A DNA stretch of 14,324 bases from positions 1-14,324 of the forward strand of contig JAFMIS010000020.1 in the NCBI GenBank assembly GCA_017853915.1, written 5' to 3'. Under the pieces are notes generated by a model that saw only the letters and a list, made by a program, of their open reading frames with translations, did no database searches and was not told the DNA's origin. Shown here in pieces: positions 7,448 to 14,159 of the stretch. Made by a program: the position numbers and the translations under genes. This stretch comes from a bacterium. GTDB taxonomy: Bacteria > Bdellovibrionota_C > UBA2361 > OMII01. Numbering within the stretch: position 1 is the first letter of the stretch; every line of letters starts with the position of its first letter.

Positions 7448-8465
7448 TTCGTTTGCCTCGCCGAACTTTTTCGAGAGCCTGGGCTACCTCCTCGTTTCCA
7501 CGTTCGGTGTATCGCATGGTGATGCGTACATCGCTGTGTCCAAGCGCCTGTGCGACCAAACGAATGTCTTTGGAGTCCTCAAGGAGCTCGGTCGCGTAGG
7601 TATGGCGGAGTAAATGAGGGTGCAGCTTGGTGTGAATTGAGTAGCTCCGAATCGCCCGCCAGATCGTTTTTGGGCTCATTTCAAAGGTGTCCGGATCCGC
7701 TGCTTGTGCCCCATAGGAGCTAATGAAGAGAGGAATTTTCCCATCGGTTGACCCGGGCAGCTTAGGGTAAAATCTCTCAAGTTCCGCCGCCCGAGCCCGT
7801 AAGTACTCCTTGAGGGGAGCACGCATTTCAGTGGAGATATACACATCCCGAAATCGCCTGCCCTTGGTGCGTACTTTACGAATCCAGCCGAGGTCTTCGT
7901 CTAACTGAGAGAGCCTGACGAGGCGTATCTCGTCCGCGCGAAGTCCGGTGTCGAGTAAAAGATTTAAGATTGCCTCGTTTCGGACCCGGGTAAACGAATG
8001 CTTGTCCTCTTTGCGTGAGCGAGCGATATCACGAATTTCGCGTACTTCATGGGCGTCGATTGATTGAGGACGCAGAACGTTTTGTTTTGGAGCTTTAACG
8101 TCGCGCGCCGGGTTCACAAAACCGGGCAGGCGCTCAGCTAGTATGCGTCCCATGTGCTTTAGAGTTGCCAAGCGTCGAGCAACGGTAGCGGGGGCCTCGC
8201 CAACGCGGAGGGATTCATCAACAAAACGTTGTGTAGCTGAGAAATCCCAGTCGCGCACTCGTAGCTCGTCAATCTCCTTTGCTCGCTTGAATCGTGCCAA
8301 AAACGCGAGGAATTTGTCAGCGTCGAGCTGCTTGGCGCGGGCCGTGTGGGTCGTCCCCTCAGCGTAAAAGCGGAGGTACTCCCGAACTACGGCGCCCAAA
8401 CGAAGCGAAGCTACCGAGTCTGATGGTCGGGCCTCGGCGAACAGGGCCCCTGAAATGTCCTTCAT
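7440..8465 (-). CDS. XerC/XerD-type tyrosine recombinase
   Basis: A complete 341-residue site-specific recombinase. Residues ~22-120 form the SAM-like core-binding domain (VVREYLRFYAEGTTHTARAK onward). The catalytic domain has every expected residue: R176 in LLLDTGLRADEI, K201 in VRTKGRRFRDV, H284 and R287 in HPHLLRHTYATELL, H310 in ALGHSDVRITMRYT and the nucleophile Y319. It should cut and rejoin DNA through a 3'-phosphotyrosine at short inverted binding sites. Family members serve chromosome-dimer resolution or element integration; this one is slightly longer than XerC/D and I cannot say which. It heads an operon with lysA, overlapping by eight bases, which favours a chromosomal Xer role. 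It also lies inside the interval bracketed by repeat copies L and R. It is divergent from the IMPase-family gene. Confidence 0.9.
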   Translation of the reverse strand: MKDISGALFAEARPSDSVASLRLGAVVREYLRFYAEGTTHTARAKQLDADKFLAFLARFKRAKEIDELRVRDWDFSATQRFVDESLRVGEAPATVARRLATLKHMGRILAERLPGFVNPARDVKAPKQNVLRPQSIDAHEVREIRDIARSRKEDKHSFTRVRNEAILNLLLDTGLRADEIRLVRLSQLDEDLGWIRKVRTKGRRFRDVYISTEMRAPLKEYLRARAAELERFYPKLPGSTDGKIPLFISSYGAQAADPDTFEMSPKTIWRAIRSYSIHTKLHPHLLRHTYATELLEDSKDIRLVAQALGHSDVRITMRYTERGNEEVAQALEKVRRGKRNE

Positions 8466-8566
8466 AGCGCGTGAGAGGAGTGTACGGCGAAATCGTGATT
8501 CTATCCAGTAGAAGTCATGCCATGGGGCGCTTCTGGGAACTCATGACAGACGGCGCGGAAAGGTCT

Positions 8567-9451
8567 ATGGTATTGACCTATATGGTCAAATTACACGGTC
8601 AGGCCGAATTTTCCGATATTGTTGAGCTCGTTCAAGAAGCGGTGCTTGATGCCGCTCGATACCTCGACCAAGCAGTGCATTCCGGCAAGAAGCCAGAGGT
8701 TCGGGTCAAGGATGACCAGACCTTGGTGATGAATCTCGATGTAGAGAGTCAGCGTAGAATACTGGCGCGTTTGGGCTCCCGATGTCCTATTGTTGCTGAG
8801 GAGGACCCGTCTTCACACAGCCTGATTGCTTCCGCGAATCATTACTTCCTCGTCGACCCTCTTGATGGGACGACCTCGTGCAAGCGTTTTTTGGGATTCA
8901 CGGGGGGCCAGGTAGGATACGGCCCATTGGTGGGATACGTCCACGATCATCAGCTTTCAGTATGCGCGTTCTACAGCGTCCCACATCGGACGCTTTTCAC
9001 AGCAGCACGTGGTCAAGGAAGCTTTGCGACGACCCTGGATGGCGACTGGAGGGGAACTCCGCGCAGGTTGAGCCCTCCCGCATGTTCTTCCCTCAACGCA
9101 GCGGGAATGTTGTTTTTCATTAGCGCCTATGGTGAGGCGCGGCTTGTTGAACATTTGCGGGTGTCAAACGCGGTGGAAAATATTTACCGATTTGGAGGAT
9201 TCGCTAATGATTGCGCGCGGCTTGCTCAAGGGTTTGAGCAGGTGCAGCTTCAATACAATGCCAAACCCTGGGATTTCTCGGCTGTATTACTCGCCGCGGA
9301 AGCAGGATACGAGGTGATCTGTGACCCTCTGGATCGGCGGATACCGCTCGCCTCTTGGCGAATAGAGAACAATAATCCGATCGTGGCTCTGCACTCATCG
9401 GTTCGAGATGAATTCTTTGCCTTAGTTGATACGATGAAACGAGACTCGTAA
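8567..9451 (+). CDS. Inositol-monophosphatase-family phosphatase
   Basis: A Mg-dependent, Li-sensitive-type sugar or nucleotide phosphatase of about 294 residues. Metal-site motifs are intact: VAEED (E78, E79), the signature VDPLDGTT (D97, D100) and KPWDFSAVLLAAEAGYEV (D236) in numbering from ATG 8567. The fold also covers fructose-1,6-bisphosphatase, histidinol-phosphatase and CysQ-type 3'(2'),5'-bisphosphate nucleotidase, so the substrate is open. I prefer ATG 8567 because GGAAAGG lies just upstream, although the spacing is short, and because the family domain starts soon after. GTG 8471, ATG 8522 and ATG 8582 are alternatives. The PHP-like gene follows after four bases, so the two are probably co-transcribed and may act in one pathway. 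Confidence 0.87.
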   Translation: MVLTYMVKLHGQAEFSDIVELVQEAVLDAARYLDQAVHSGKKPEVRVKDDQTLVMNLDVESQRRILARLGSRCPIVAEEDPSSHSLIASANHYFLVDPLDGTTSCKRFLGFTGGQVGYGPLVGYVHDHQLSVCAFYSVPHRTLFTAARGQGSFATTLDGDWRGTPRRLSPPACSSLNAAGMLFFISAYGEARLVEHLRVSNAVENIYRFGGFANDCARLAQGFEQVQLQYNAKPWDFSAVLLAAEAGYEVICDPLDRRIPLASWRIENNNPIVALHSSVRDEFFALVDTMKRDS

Positions 9452-9455
9452 GTAG

Positions 9456-10256
9456 ATGGTAACCGTCAGAGTCGATACGCACGCGCATCTCTACGATGAG
9501 TATCCCTTGCGGGAGTGGTGTGACGCTGCGGCGCGAAATCTCGCGCTGGGAGATAGAATATGTGGCGTTGTGATCGTGGTGGATCGAGACGGACAGGATT
9601 CGTTTGCGCGGTTTCGAGCTGAGGCCAACTCCTTTGGGCAATGGCGTGAGGCGCCGCCTGCGGTGGGCGATGGGGTGTCGGCAATCGGGGTGCTTGAGTG
9701 GAGTGATCGTCGCCTCGTGATCGTACGAGGGGTGCAGTATGTTTCTCAGGAGAGAATCGAGGTGCTAGCGCTGGGTGTAGGAAGGAGTGTCCCAGACGGT
9801 GCCCCGGCGTCTGAGTTGGTAGACCTCATTCATCAGGAGGGGGGAGTTCCCTGTCTGCCTTGGTCTCCGGGTAAGTGGTTGGGGATAAGAGGACGCGTTG
9901 TCGCAACGATTTTGAACGAAGCATCTCCGCGCGCTCTGGTGCTCGGAGATATCGCGATTCGATCCCTTGGATTGCCACCCTCAGGGCTGCTCTGGAAAGC
10001 TCGCCGGAGAGGGTTCCCGGTGCTGTGTGGTACCGATCCCCTTCCGCGCAGAGAGGATTGCTCTCTCGTGGGCTCTTTCGGAGTGTGTTTTTCCATAGAG
10101 CAGGAGATGCCGGATGTAGAGATGCTCTTTGCGGAGCTTATCCGGCCGGCATTGTGCGGGGAACTGTGCGGTGAACTGTGCGGTGGACTCGTCCAACAGT
10201 GGGGTTGGCGTAACTCTCCTATACGGGCCATACGTCGATTTATTTCGACTCTTTAG
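9456..10256 (+). CDS. PHP-like putative metal-dependent hydrolase
   Basis: A 266-residue protein, weakly recognised. The N-terminus has VDTHAHLYDEYPL, an HxH metal-site start (H9, H11) as in PHP and amidohydrolase barrels. VIVRGVQYVSQERIEVLALG (89-108) resembles the PHP strand that ends in a liganding Glu. ELVDLIHQEGGVPCLPWSPGKW (120-141) resembles the segment where PHP proteins carry a His that is not seen here. CGTDPL (191-196) may stand for the final SDxH, again without the His. A divergent PHP phosphoesterase or a related barrel hydrolase is the best guess; a distinct hydrolase family is possible. Three tandem LCGE/LCGG units near residues 233-244 come from a 12-bp repeat. It starts four bases after the IMPase-family gene without a clear Shine-Dalgarno, suggesting coupled translation. 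A terminator follows. Confidence 0.6.
   Translation: MVTVRVDTHAHLYDEYPLREWCDAAARNLALGDRICGVVIVVDRDGQDSFARFRAEANSFGQWREAPPAVGDGVSAIGVLEWSDRRLVIVRGVQYVSQERIEVLALGVGRSVPDGAPASELVDLIHQEGGVPCLPWSPGKWLGIRGRVVATILNEASPRALVLGDIAIRSLGLPPSGLLWKARRRGFPVLCGTDPLPRREDCSLVGSFGVCFSIEQEMPDVEMLFAELIRPALCGELCGELCGGLVQQWGWRNSPIRAIRRFISTL
10152..10187 (+). repeat. Three 12-bp tandem units inside the PHP-like gene
   Basis: TTGTGCGGGGAA, CTGTGCGGTGAA and CTGTGCGGTGGA run head to tail in frame and encode LCGE-LCGE-LCGG. In-frame slippage expansion near the C-terminus of the protein is the simplest explanation. No function is evident. Confidence 0.9.
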
Positions 10257-10285
10257 GCTCATTCCTGTCATCTCAATACAAGACG

Positions 10286-10310
10286 ACCCTCAGTGCGTGA
10301 GGGTTTGTTG
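10286..10310 (+). terminator. Rho-independent terminator after the IMPase-PHP operon
   Basis: A perfect 7-bp stem, ACCCTCA-GTGCG-TGAGGGT (10286-10304), runs into TTTGTTG. It lies 30 bases after the stop codon of the PHP-like gene in the right orientation. The T-tract is interrupted by G, so efficiency may be moderate. Confidence 0.65.
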
Positions 10311-10326
10311 TAACATGCTGTTTATA

Positions 10327-10354
10327 CTGACTTTATCTAAGGGCGATCTATAGT
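10327..10354 (+). promoter_or_regulatory. Candidate promoter for the glycosyltransferase operon
   Basis: CTGACT (10327-10332) and TATAGT (10349-10354) are 16 bases apart and match the sigma70 consensus at four and five of six positions. The -10 lies inside repeat copy R. If it is used, the transcript would start near 10361 and carry a structured leader of about 134 bases. Consensus evidence only. Confidence 0.4.
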
Positions 10355-10412
10355 GATTCGCAAAAGTCCGTGCCAGTGAAACTGGCAAAGCTTTTGCCAT
10401 GAATCACTACAG
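10347..10412 (-). repeat. Structured repeat, copy R, with intact long imperfect hairpin
   Basis: The part 10347-10388 is the inverted counterpart of copy L (39 of 42 identical). Unlike L, both halves are preserved. CTATAGTGATTC (10348-10359) pairs with GAATCACTACAG (10401-10412) at 11 of 12 positions, and GCAAAAG (10360-10366) pairs with CTTTTGC (10391-10397), leaving CAT (10398-10400) bulged. The inner part is GCCAGT-GAA-ACTGGC (10372-10386) within an asymmetric internal loop (TCCGT against AAAG). The whole is a 65-base hairpin with bulged bases. It lies between the terminator of one operon and the start of the next. It resembles, in architecture only, folded recombination sites and REP/MITE-like palindromes; no integron attC core (RYYYAAC/GTTRRRY) is seen. 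Confidence 0.88.
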
Positions 10413-10423
10413 GTTGTTGTTTT

Positions 10424-10441
10424 GATTCACATGCGCGAATC
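10424..10441. other. Small hairpin between repeat R and hairpin H
   Basis: GATTC (10424-10428) and GAATC (10437-10441) can pair around an eight-base loop. Short and possibly chance, but it repeats the GATTC/GAATC motif found in the outer stem of R and makes a third consecutive hairpin in the leader of the glycosyltransferase operon. Confidence 0.35.
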
Positions 10442-10442
10442 G

Positions 10443-10494
10443 ATAGCGTTTTCCAAAAGACAGGATTTCGCTACGGACTTTTGGAAAACGCTAT
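10443..10494 (+). promoter_or_regulatory. Perfect 17-bp-arm hairpin (H) abutting the GT4 start codon
   Basis: ATAGCGTTTTCCAAAAG (10443-10459) and CTTTTGGAAAACGCTAT (10478-10494) are exact reverse complements around an 18-base loop, and the right arm ends at the base before ATG 10495. The only plausible Shine-Dalgarno, GGAAAA (10483-10488), is inside the right arm, six bases from the ATG. As RNA the hairpin would therefore hide the ribosome site. The right arm shares ACGGACTTTTG (10473-10483) with copy R and looks like a diverged relative of the same repeat, in the same orientation as L. It could instead be a protein-binding or recombinase-binding inverted repeat. Confidence 0.8.
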
Positions 10495-11988
10495 ATGCCT
10501 CAGCAGCCGACGGTAGTTATCTTTTTTAACGACTGGAGGGTTTATCCTCACGGTGTAAACGCAGGAGGTGGCGAGAGCGCTACCATGGCCCTTGGGAGGG
10601 CCCTGGTCTCTTTAGGGTATCGGGTCATTGCATGCGCGAATTTACCGGAGGGCGAGTGCCACAAAGATGGGATCGAATTTTGGAATTTCGGTCCCCAGTA
10701 TGCCTTGCAGGCCATTGAACGACGGCTGCGTGATATAGGACCATACCACGCGATCTGCGCGACCCTTGTACATCCATTTCTTTTCCTACGAGAGCATCCC
10801 AATTGTGTTTCAAGACTCCTCATCAATCATGCGCCCTCGGCCCATGGTAGTGGACTAGAGCCGTCTACTGTCCTTGAGCTAATAGATTACATGGTGTGTG
10901 TCTCGCACGCGCAGCGCTCCCTGATACTTTCCAAAAAGGCCGACCCTGAAAAACTTGTGGTAGTTCGAAACGGATTTGATCCGGACGTGTTCCCCTATGC
11001 CGGGCCCGAAGGACGCGATTGGAATCAACTCATTTTTATTGGGCGTATCGAGATGCCCAAAGGTATTCACGTGCTGGTGCAGGCGTTTGGTGAACTAAAA
11101 GCGGAGTTCCCAGATCTAAAGCTTTCAGTGTTCGGCGATGAAAATTACTGGCCGCAGTTTATCGAACGGAAGGAGGAGTTCATGGCGAAGATGCCAGGGC
11201 TTGTCTTTCACGGCAAAGTTCCTCAACGAGAGTTGTCTCAACATCTGCGTCGAGCAGGTATACTCGTCTTCCCCTCATTAACCTTCGAAACAGCTGGCCT
11301 GGCTGTTGTCGACGCCCAAGCGAGTGGATGCCCGGTCGTGGCGTTTGGAGTAGGCGGCGTTCCAGAATACGCGGTCGATGGAGAACTGGGTGAGGTCCTG
11401 TACGAGAATTCAGCGCACGCTCTAACAACATGCCTCGCGCGCTTGCTTCGCGATCCTCGTCGACTAGCCGGAATATCTGAGCGCGCCCTGACTCTGGGCA
11501 GAACGAGGCCATGGCGTGTCGTGGCCGAGGAGATCATGAGTTATGCCCAGCGGGCCGCCGCGTGGAGGACCGGCAATCTGCAACCGATTCTCCCAGAGAG
11601 TTTGAAACGTATCGGGGATGCTGACGGTATCTCAGCGGAGGTCTTGCTCCACGATCACGAATACGCGGCTGTGCCGGAGGTCTTTTCGGACGCCGACCTC
11701 GATAAGGCTCTGCGCCTTGGAACCCCAGAATCGTGGCCCCACCTGGTGAAAGGAATTCGTCTTGAGAAAGTGGGCGCGCTCGAGCAGGCAATCGACTCGT
11801 ACAATCAGGCCGCGGGTGCTTGCGGGGAGTCAGATTGGCAGCCATTTTTTCGACTTGCGCTGGTCCATGCGGATCGGAAAGAGATCTCACAAGCATCTCA
11901 AAACGCGCGAGAGGTTCTGGAGCGGGCACCACACTTTCCGCTTCGTTCACATCTTGAGCGGTTAATCTCGATGGCGGGGCCACCATGA
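10495..11988 (+). CDS. GT4-family glycosyltransferase with C-terminal TPR-like region
   Basis: A 497-residue GT-B fold transferase that probably adds a sugar from a nucleotide donor to a surface polysaccharide or lipid acceptor on the cytoplasmic face of the membrane. The N-terminal domain (1-~170) opens with VVIFFNDWRVYPHGVNAGGGES, the acceptor-side glycine loop. The donor domain carries FIGRIEMPKGIHVLV (181-195, K189), VFPSLTFETAGLAVVDAQASGCPVVA (258-283) and GVGGVPEYA. In the EX7E motif the second Glu appears as D273 (E265...D273), a conservative change. Residues ~400-490 are helical and TPR-like (HLVKGIRLEKVGALEQAIDS, then FRLALVHADRKEISQASQNA). It begins right after hairpin H and overlaps the GT2 gene by ATGA, so the pair is one operon. 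Donor and acceptor are unknown. Confidence 0.9.
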   Translation: MPQQPTVVIFFNDWRVYPHGVNAGGGESATMALGRALVSLGYRVIACANLPEGECHKDGIEFWNFGPQYALQAIERRLRDIGPYHAICATLVHPFLFLREHPNCVSRLLINHAPSAHGSGLEPSTVLELIDYMVCVSHAQRSLILSKKADPEKLVVVRNGFDPDVFPYAGPEGRDWNQLIFIGRIEMPKGIHVLVQAFGELKAEFPDLKLSVFGDENYWPQFIERKEEFMAKMPGLVFHGKVPQRELSQHLRRAGILVFPSLTFETAGLAVVDAQASGCPVVAFGVGGVPEYAVDGELGEVLYENSAHALTTCLARLLRDPRRLAGISERALTLGRTRPWRVVAEEIMSYAQRAAAWRTGNLQPILPESLKRIGDADGISAEVLLHDHEYAAVPEVFSDADLDKALRLGTPESWPHLVKGIRLEKVGALEQAIDSYNQAAGACGESDWQPFFRLALVHADRKEISQASQNAREVLERAPHFPLRSHLERLISMAGPP

Positions 11989-13049
11989 TTAAGGTCTCCG
12001 CTATCGTTTCGCTCTATAATTCACTTGAATTTGTTGAGGGATGTCTCCAGGACCTCGTAGAACAAACCCTCTTTACCCGGGGTGAGTTGGAGATCGTAGT
12101 CATCGATAGCAACTCACCACAGAATGAACGGGAGGTGGTAGAGCGATTCCAACAACGGTATCCCAACATACGCTACGCGCGAACTTCGGAGCGGGAGACC
12201 CTCTACCAGGCGTGGAATCGGGGAGTTGATCTCGCCGAGGGGCGCTACCTCACGAATGCTAACTCCGATGATCGACACCACATCGAATGTCTTGAGGTTC
12301 TGGCTCGTGAGTTAGATAGCAACCCTGACATAGACCTTGTATATGCTGATGTGTTCGAGAGCCGCGAGCCGAACCAGACGTTCCGGAATAACCCCGGAAA
12401 TCGTCGTTACACATATGCTTCTTTCTTCGCTCCGATGTCGCTTCTTAACTACCAGTTCGGCTGTCAGCCTATGTGGAGAAAAAGTGTACACGGTGTCATC
12501 GGACCATTTTCTAAAAGCTATAAAGCCGCTGGAGATTGGGATTTCTGTCTCCGATTTTCCTTGGCCGGATTAAGGGCTCGTCACATTCCACACGTGCTGG
12601 GAAGCTTTTTACAACGAGATGCTTCGATCTCTACTCGAGATGACACCTCTCACCGTGAGCAGGCCGAGATTTACACAAACCTGACTGAGGAGAGTATCCT
12701 GACATTGTATGGGCATGAGGGATTCCCGCTTGATACCGCTCGGGATAGGGCCAGAGCATTCACTGATTTCGCTCATCGTGCCTCAAGCCTTGTGTTGCCC
12801 TGGGATCCAGCCCAAACATACCTTGAGCCCCGGGCCGCGTTGATGTGTTGTCTCGCGGCGTTTAATTTGGATAGGGAAGATCCGCGCATCGCGTGGAACC
12901 TCGGGGTCTCTCTCCATCGAGCCTCTCATCGCCAGGAGGCAGTGCCCTTTTTGCAGAAGGGGGTGTACTCAAATGATCCGAAGATATTTGACGCGATTAG
13001 CGCGTTTCGTCGTGGCGAACCCGTCGAATTGCCGTTGGTGAGTGTATAG
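11985..13049 (+). CDS. GT2-family glycosyltransferase with C-terminal TPR-like region
   Basis: A 354-residue GT-A fold transferase. The N-terminus VSAIVSLYNSLEFVEGCLQD is typical of GT2, with ELEIVVIDSNSP at 35-45, the metal-binding DxD-type NSDD at 93-96 in LTNANSDDRHH, and the acceptor/catalytic GDWDFCLRFSLAG at 183-195 in place of the common ED. Residues ~270-345 form a TPR-like tail (LMCCLAAFNL, then AWNLGVSLHRASHRQEAVPF), as in the upstream GT4 partner. The ATG overlaps the GT4 stop as ATGA, with a GGGG stretch just upstream as a possible Shine-Dalgarno, so translation is probably coupled. No membrane helices, so it is likely soluble or membrane-associated. It is convergent with the SGNH hydrolase gene; no clear terminator lies in the 63-base gap. 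Confidence 0.9.
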   Translation: MIKVSAIVSLYNSLEFVEGCLQDLVEQTLFTRGELEIVVIDSNSPQNEREVVERFQQRYPNIRYARTSERETLYQAWNRGVDLAEGRYLTNANSDDRHHIECLEVLARELDSNPDIDLVYADVFESREPNQTFRNNPGNRRYTYASFFAPMSLLNYQFGCQPMWRKSVHGVIGPFSKSYKAAGDWDFCLRFSLAGLRARHIPHVLGSFLQRDASISTRDDTSHREQAEIYTNLTEESILTLYGHEGFPLDTARDRARAFTDFAHRASSLVLPWDPAQTYLEPRAALMCCLAAFNLDREDPRIAWNLGVSLHRASHRQEAVPFLQKGVYSNDPKIFDAISAFRRGEPVELPLVSV

Positions 13050-13111
13050 CACGAACAAAAGGCGATAATTATGACAGGGGGCACATCCACGAGGTAAGGG
13101 AGCTGCTCAGT

Positions 13112-13149
13112 GCTATTCCATGCTCTCTGCGCTATTCCATGCTCTCTGC
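13112..13149. repeat. Perfect 19-bp tandem duplication at the SGNH gene end
   Basis: GCTATTCCATGCTCTCTGC occurs twice without a gap (13112-13130 and 13131-13149). The unit is not a multiple of three, so the second pass is read in another frame and supplies the TAG stop (13113-13115) of the minus-strand hydrolase gene. Confidence 0.95.
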
Positions 13150-14159
13150 TTATTAGTGCCCAGACGAGTCGCGAACTTCTCTGTAATGAGAGCTCGCTCC
13201 GGCAGGAGTTTCTGTTCCTCAAGCCACAGGTAGATCCGTTCAGCCGCCATGCGGTGAGCGATCTCATTTGGATGGCGGTCCACCCCCGGAATTACCTGCA
13301 TTCTCTCAAGCGGAACATCTTTATAGATTGCCGAGATATCAAGAGCAGGAACATTAAGGCTCCTGAGCAAGTCGGTTACCTTGGCGTGAATCGGGTAAAA
13401 TGGGTAGCGGTCATCCATCGGGAGGCCAAAGAGGGGGAATAATACGGCTACGATCGGTTTTTGGGAATTTCGCGCCTTATTGACCAAGGATGTCATCGAC
13501 TCCACAAACGGCTTCCATGTGCGAGGATTACCAAAAAGGTCATTAAAGTATTCTACGTAGGCTTGGTGAGTCTGCGTATTATGAAGGCGGGTCAGAATAA
13601 ATCCGAGGGTCCGCCAATGAGTCGCGAGTTTACCGAGGAAGCCGCTCAATTGGAGCGCCCCGAATCGATCGTCCATATTCTCGCGAATGCCCGAGGGGGT
13701 ATGACGCTTGATTTCAGGATCATTCAACGTGATCTGCAAGAGAATAAGGTCGGCGCCCTCATTGAGAGCTTTTTCCACCACGTTAATCTCGTGTGATGTC
13801 GAGTACGCGGGAACTCCGTAGTTTACGACCTCGGTTGCTCGGTTGCCATCTCGCAGGTTGAGCATCGCTTCCAGCTTTTTAGCGTACGTGTCTGTAAATT
13901 GCATGTAGGGAGCGAAGGTAAAAGAGTCTCCCACCGCGGCCACGCGAAATGTCTGAGCTGGTTTGGGCACAAGGTAAGGATAGTCCTGCATTGCGGGAGC
14001 GTTAGGCGACCGAAAATAAAAAAGGGGACGGTCACTCCACCCAGGTCCCTGTTCCTTTTTCACCGGAACAAATAGTCGGACCGTCATCTCAAGAAGTCCT
14101 ACTGATAAGGCGAGTCCTACTACTGGAGGAAGAAAGATTCGGACCAATTTTGTTAGCAT
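13113..14159 (-). CDS. Membrane-anchored SGNH/GDSL-type hydrolase
   Basis: A 348-residue protein with an N-terminal hydrophobic helix (about residues 7-31, IFLPPVVGLALSVGLLEM) that would anchor it in the inner membrane with the domain outside the cytoplasm. The SGNH set is readable: block I AAVGDSFTFAPYM with nucleophile S79, the oxyanion glycine in NYGVPAYST (G115), block III LQITLNDPE (N146), and block V VDRHPNEIAHRMAAE (D294, H296). Such enzymes act as esterases, often O-acetyl esterases on glycans or peptidoglycan; the substrate is unknown. ATG 14159 overlaps the stop of an upstream glycosyltransferase (ATGCTAA), implying a shared operon and a glycan-related role. The last residues, QRAWNSAESME, come from a 19-bp duplication, so the natural C-terminus may have been different. 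Confidence 0.85.
   Translation of the reverse strand: MLTKLVRIFLPPVVGLALSVGLLEMTVRLFVPVKKEQGPGWSDRPLFYFRSPNAPAMQDYPYLVPKPAQTFRVAAVGDSFTFAPYMQFTDTYAKKLEAMLNLRDGNRATEVVNYGVPAYSTSHEINVVEKALNEGADLILLQITLNDPEIKRHTPSGIRENMDDRFGALQLSGFLGKLATHWRTLGFILTRLHNTQTHQAYVEYFNDLFGNPRTWKPFVESMTSLVNKARNSQKPIVAVLFPLFGLPMDDRYPFYPIHAKVTDLLRSLNVPALDISAIYKDVPLERMQVIPGVDRHPNEIAHRMAAERIYLWLEEQKLLPERALITEKFATRLGTNKQRAWNSAESME

Noticed and set aside
10347..10494. Integron attC sites
   Set aside because: The folded architecture is similar, but no RYYYAAC / GTTRRRY core boxes are present and the flanking genes are in mixed orientations with normal operons, unlike a cassette array.
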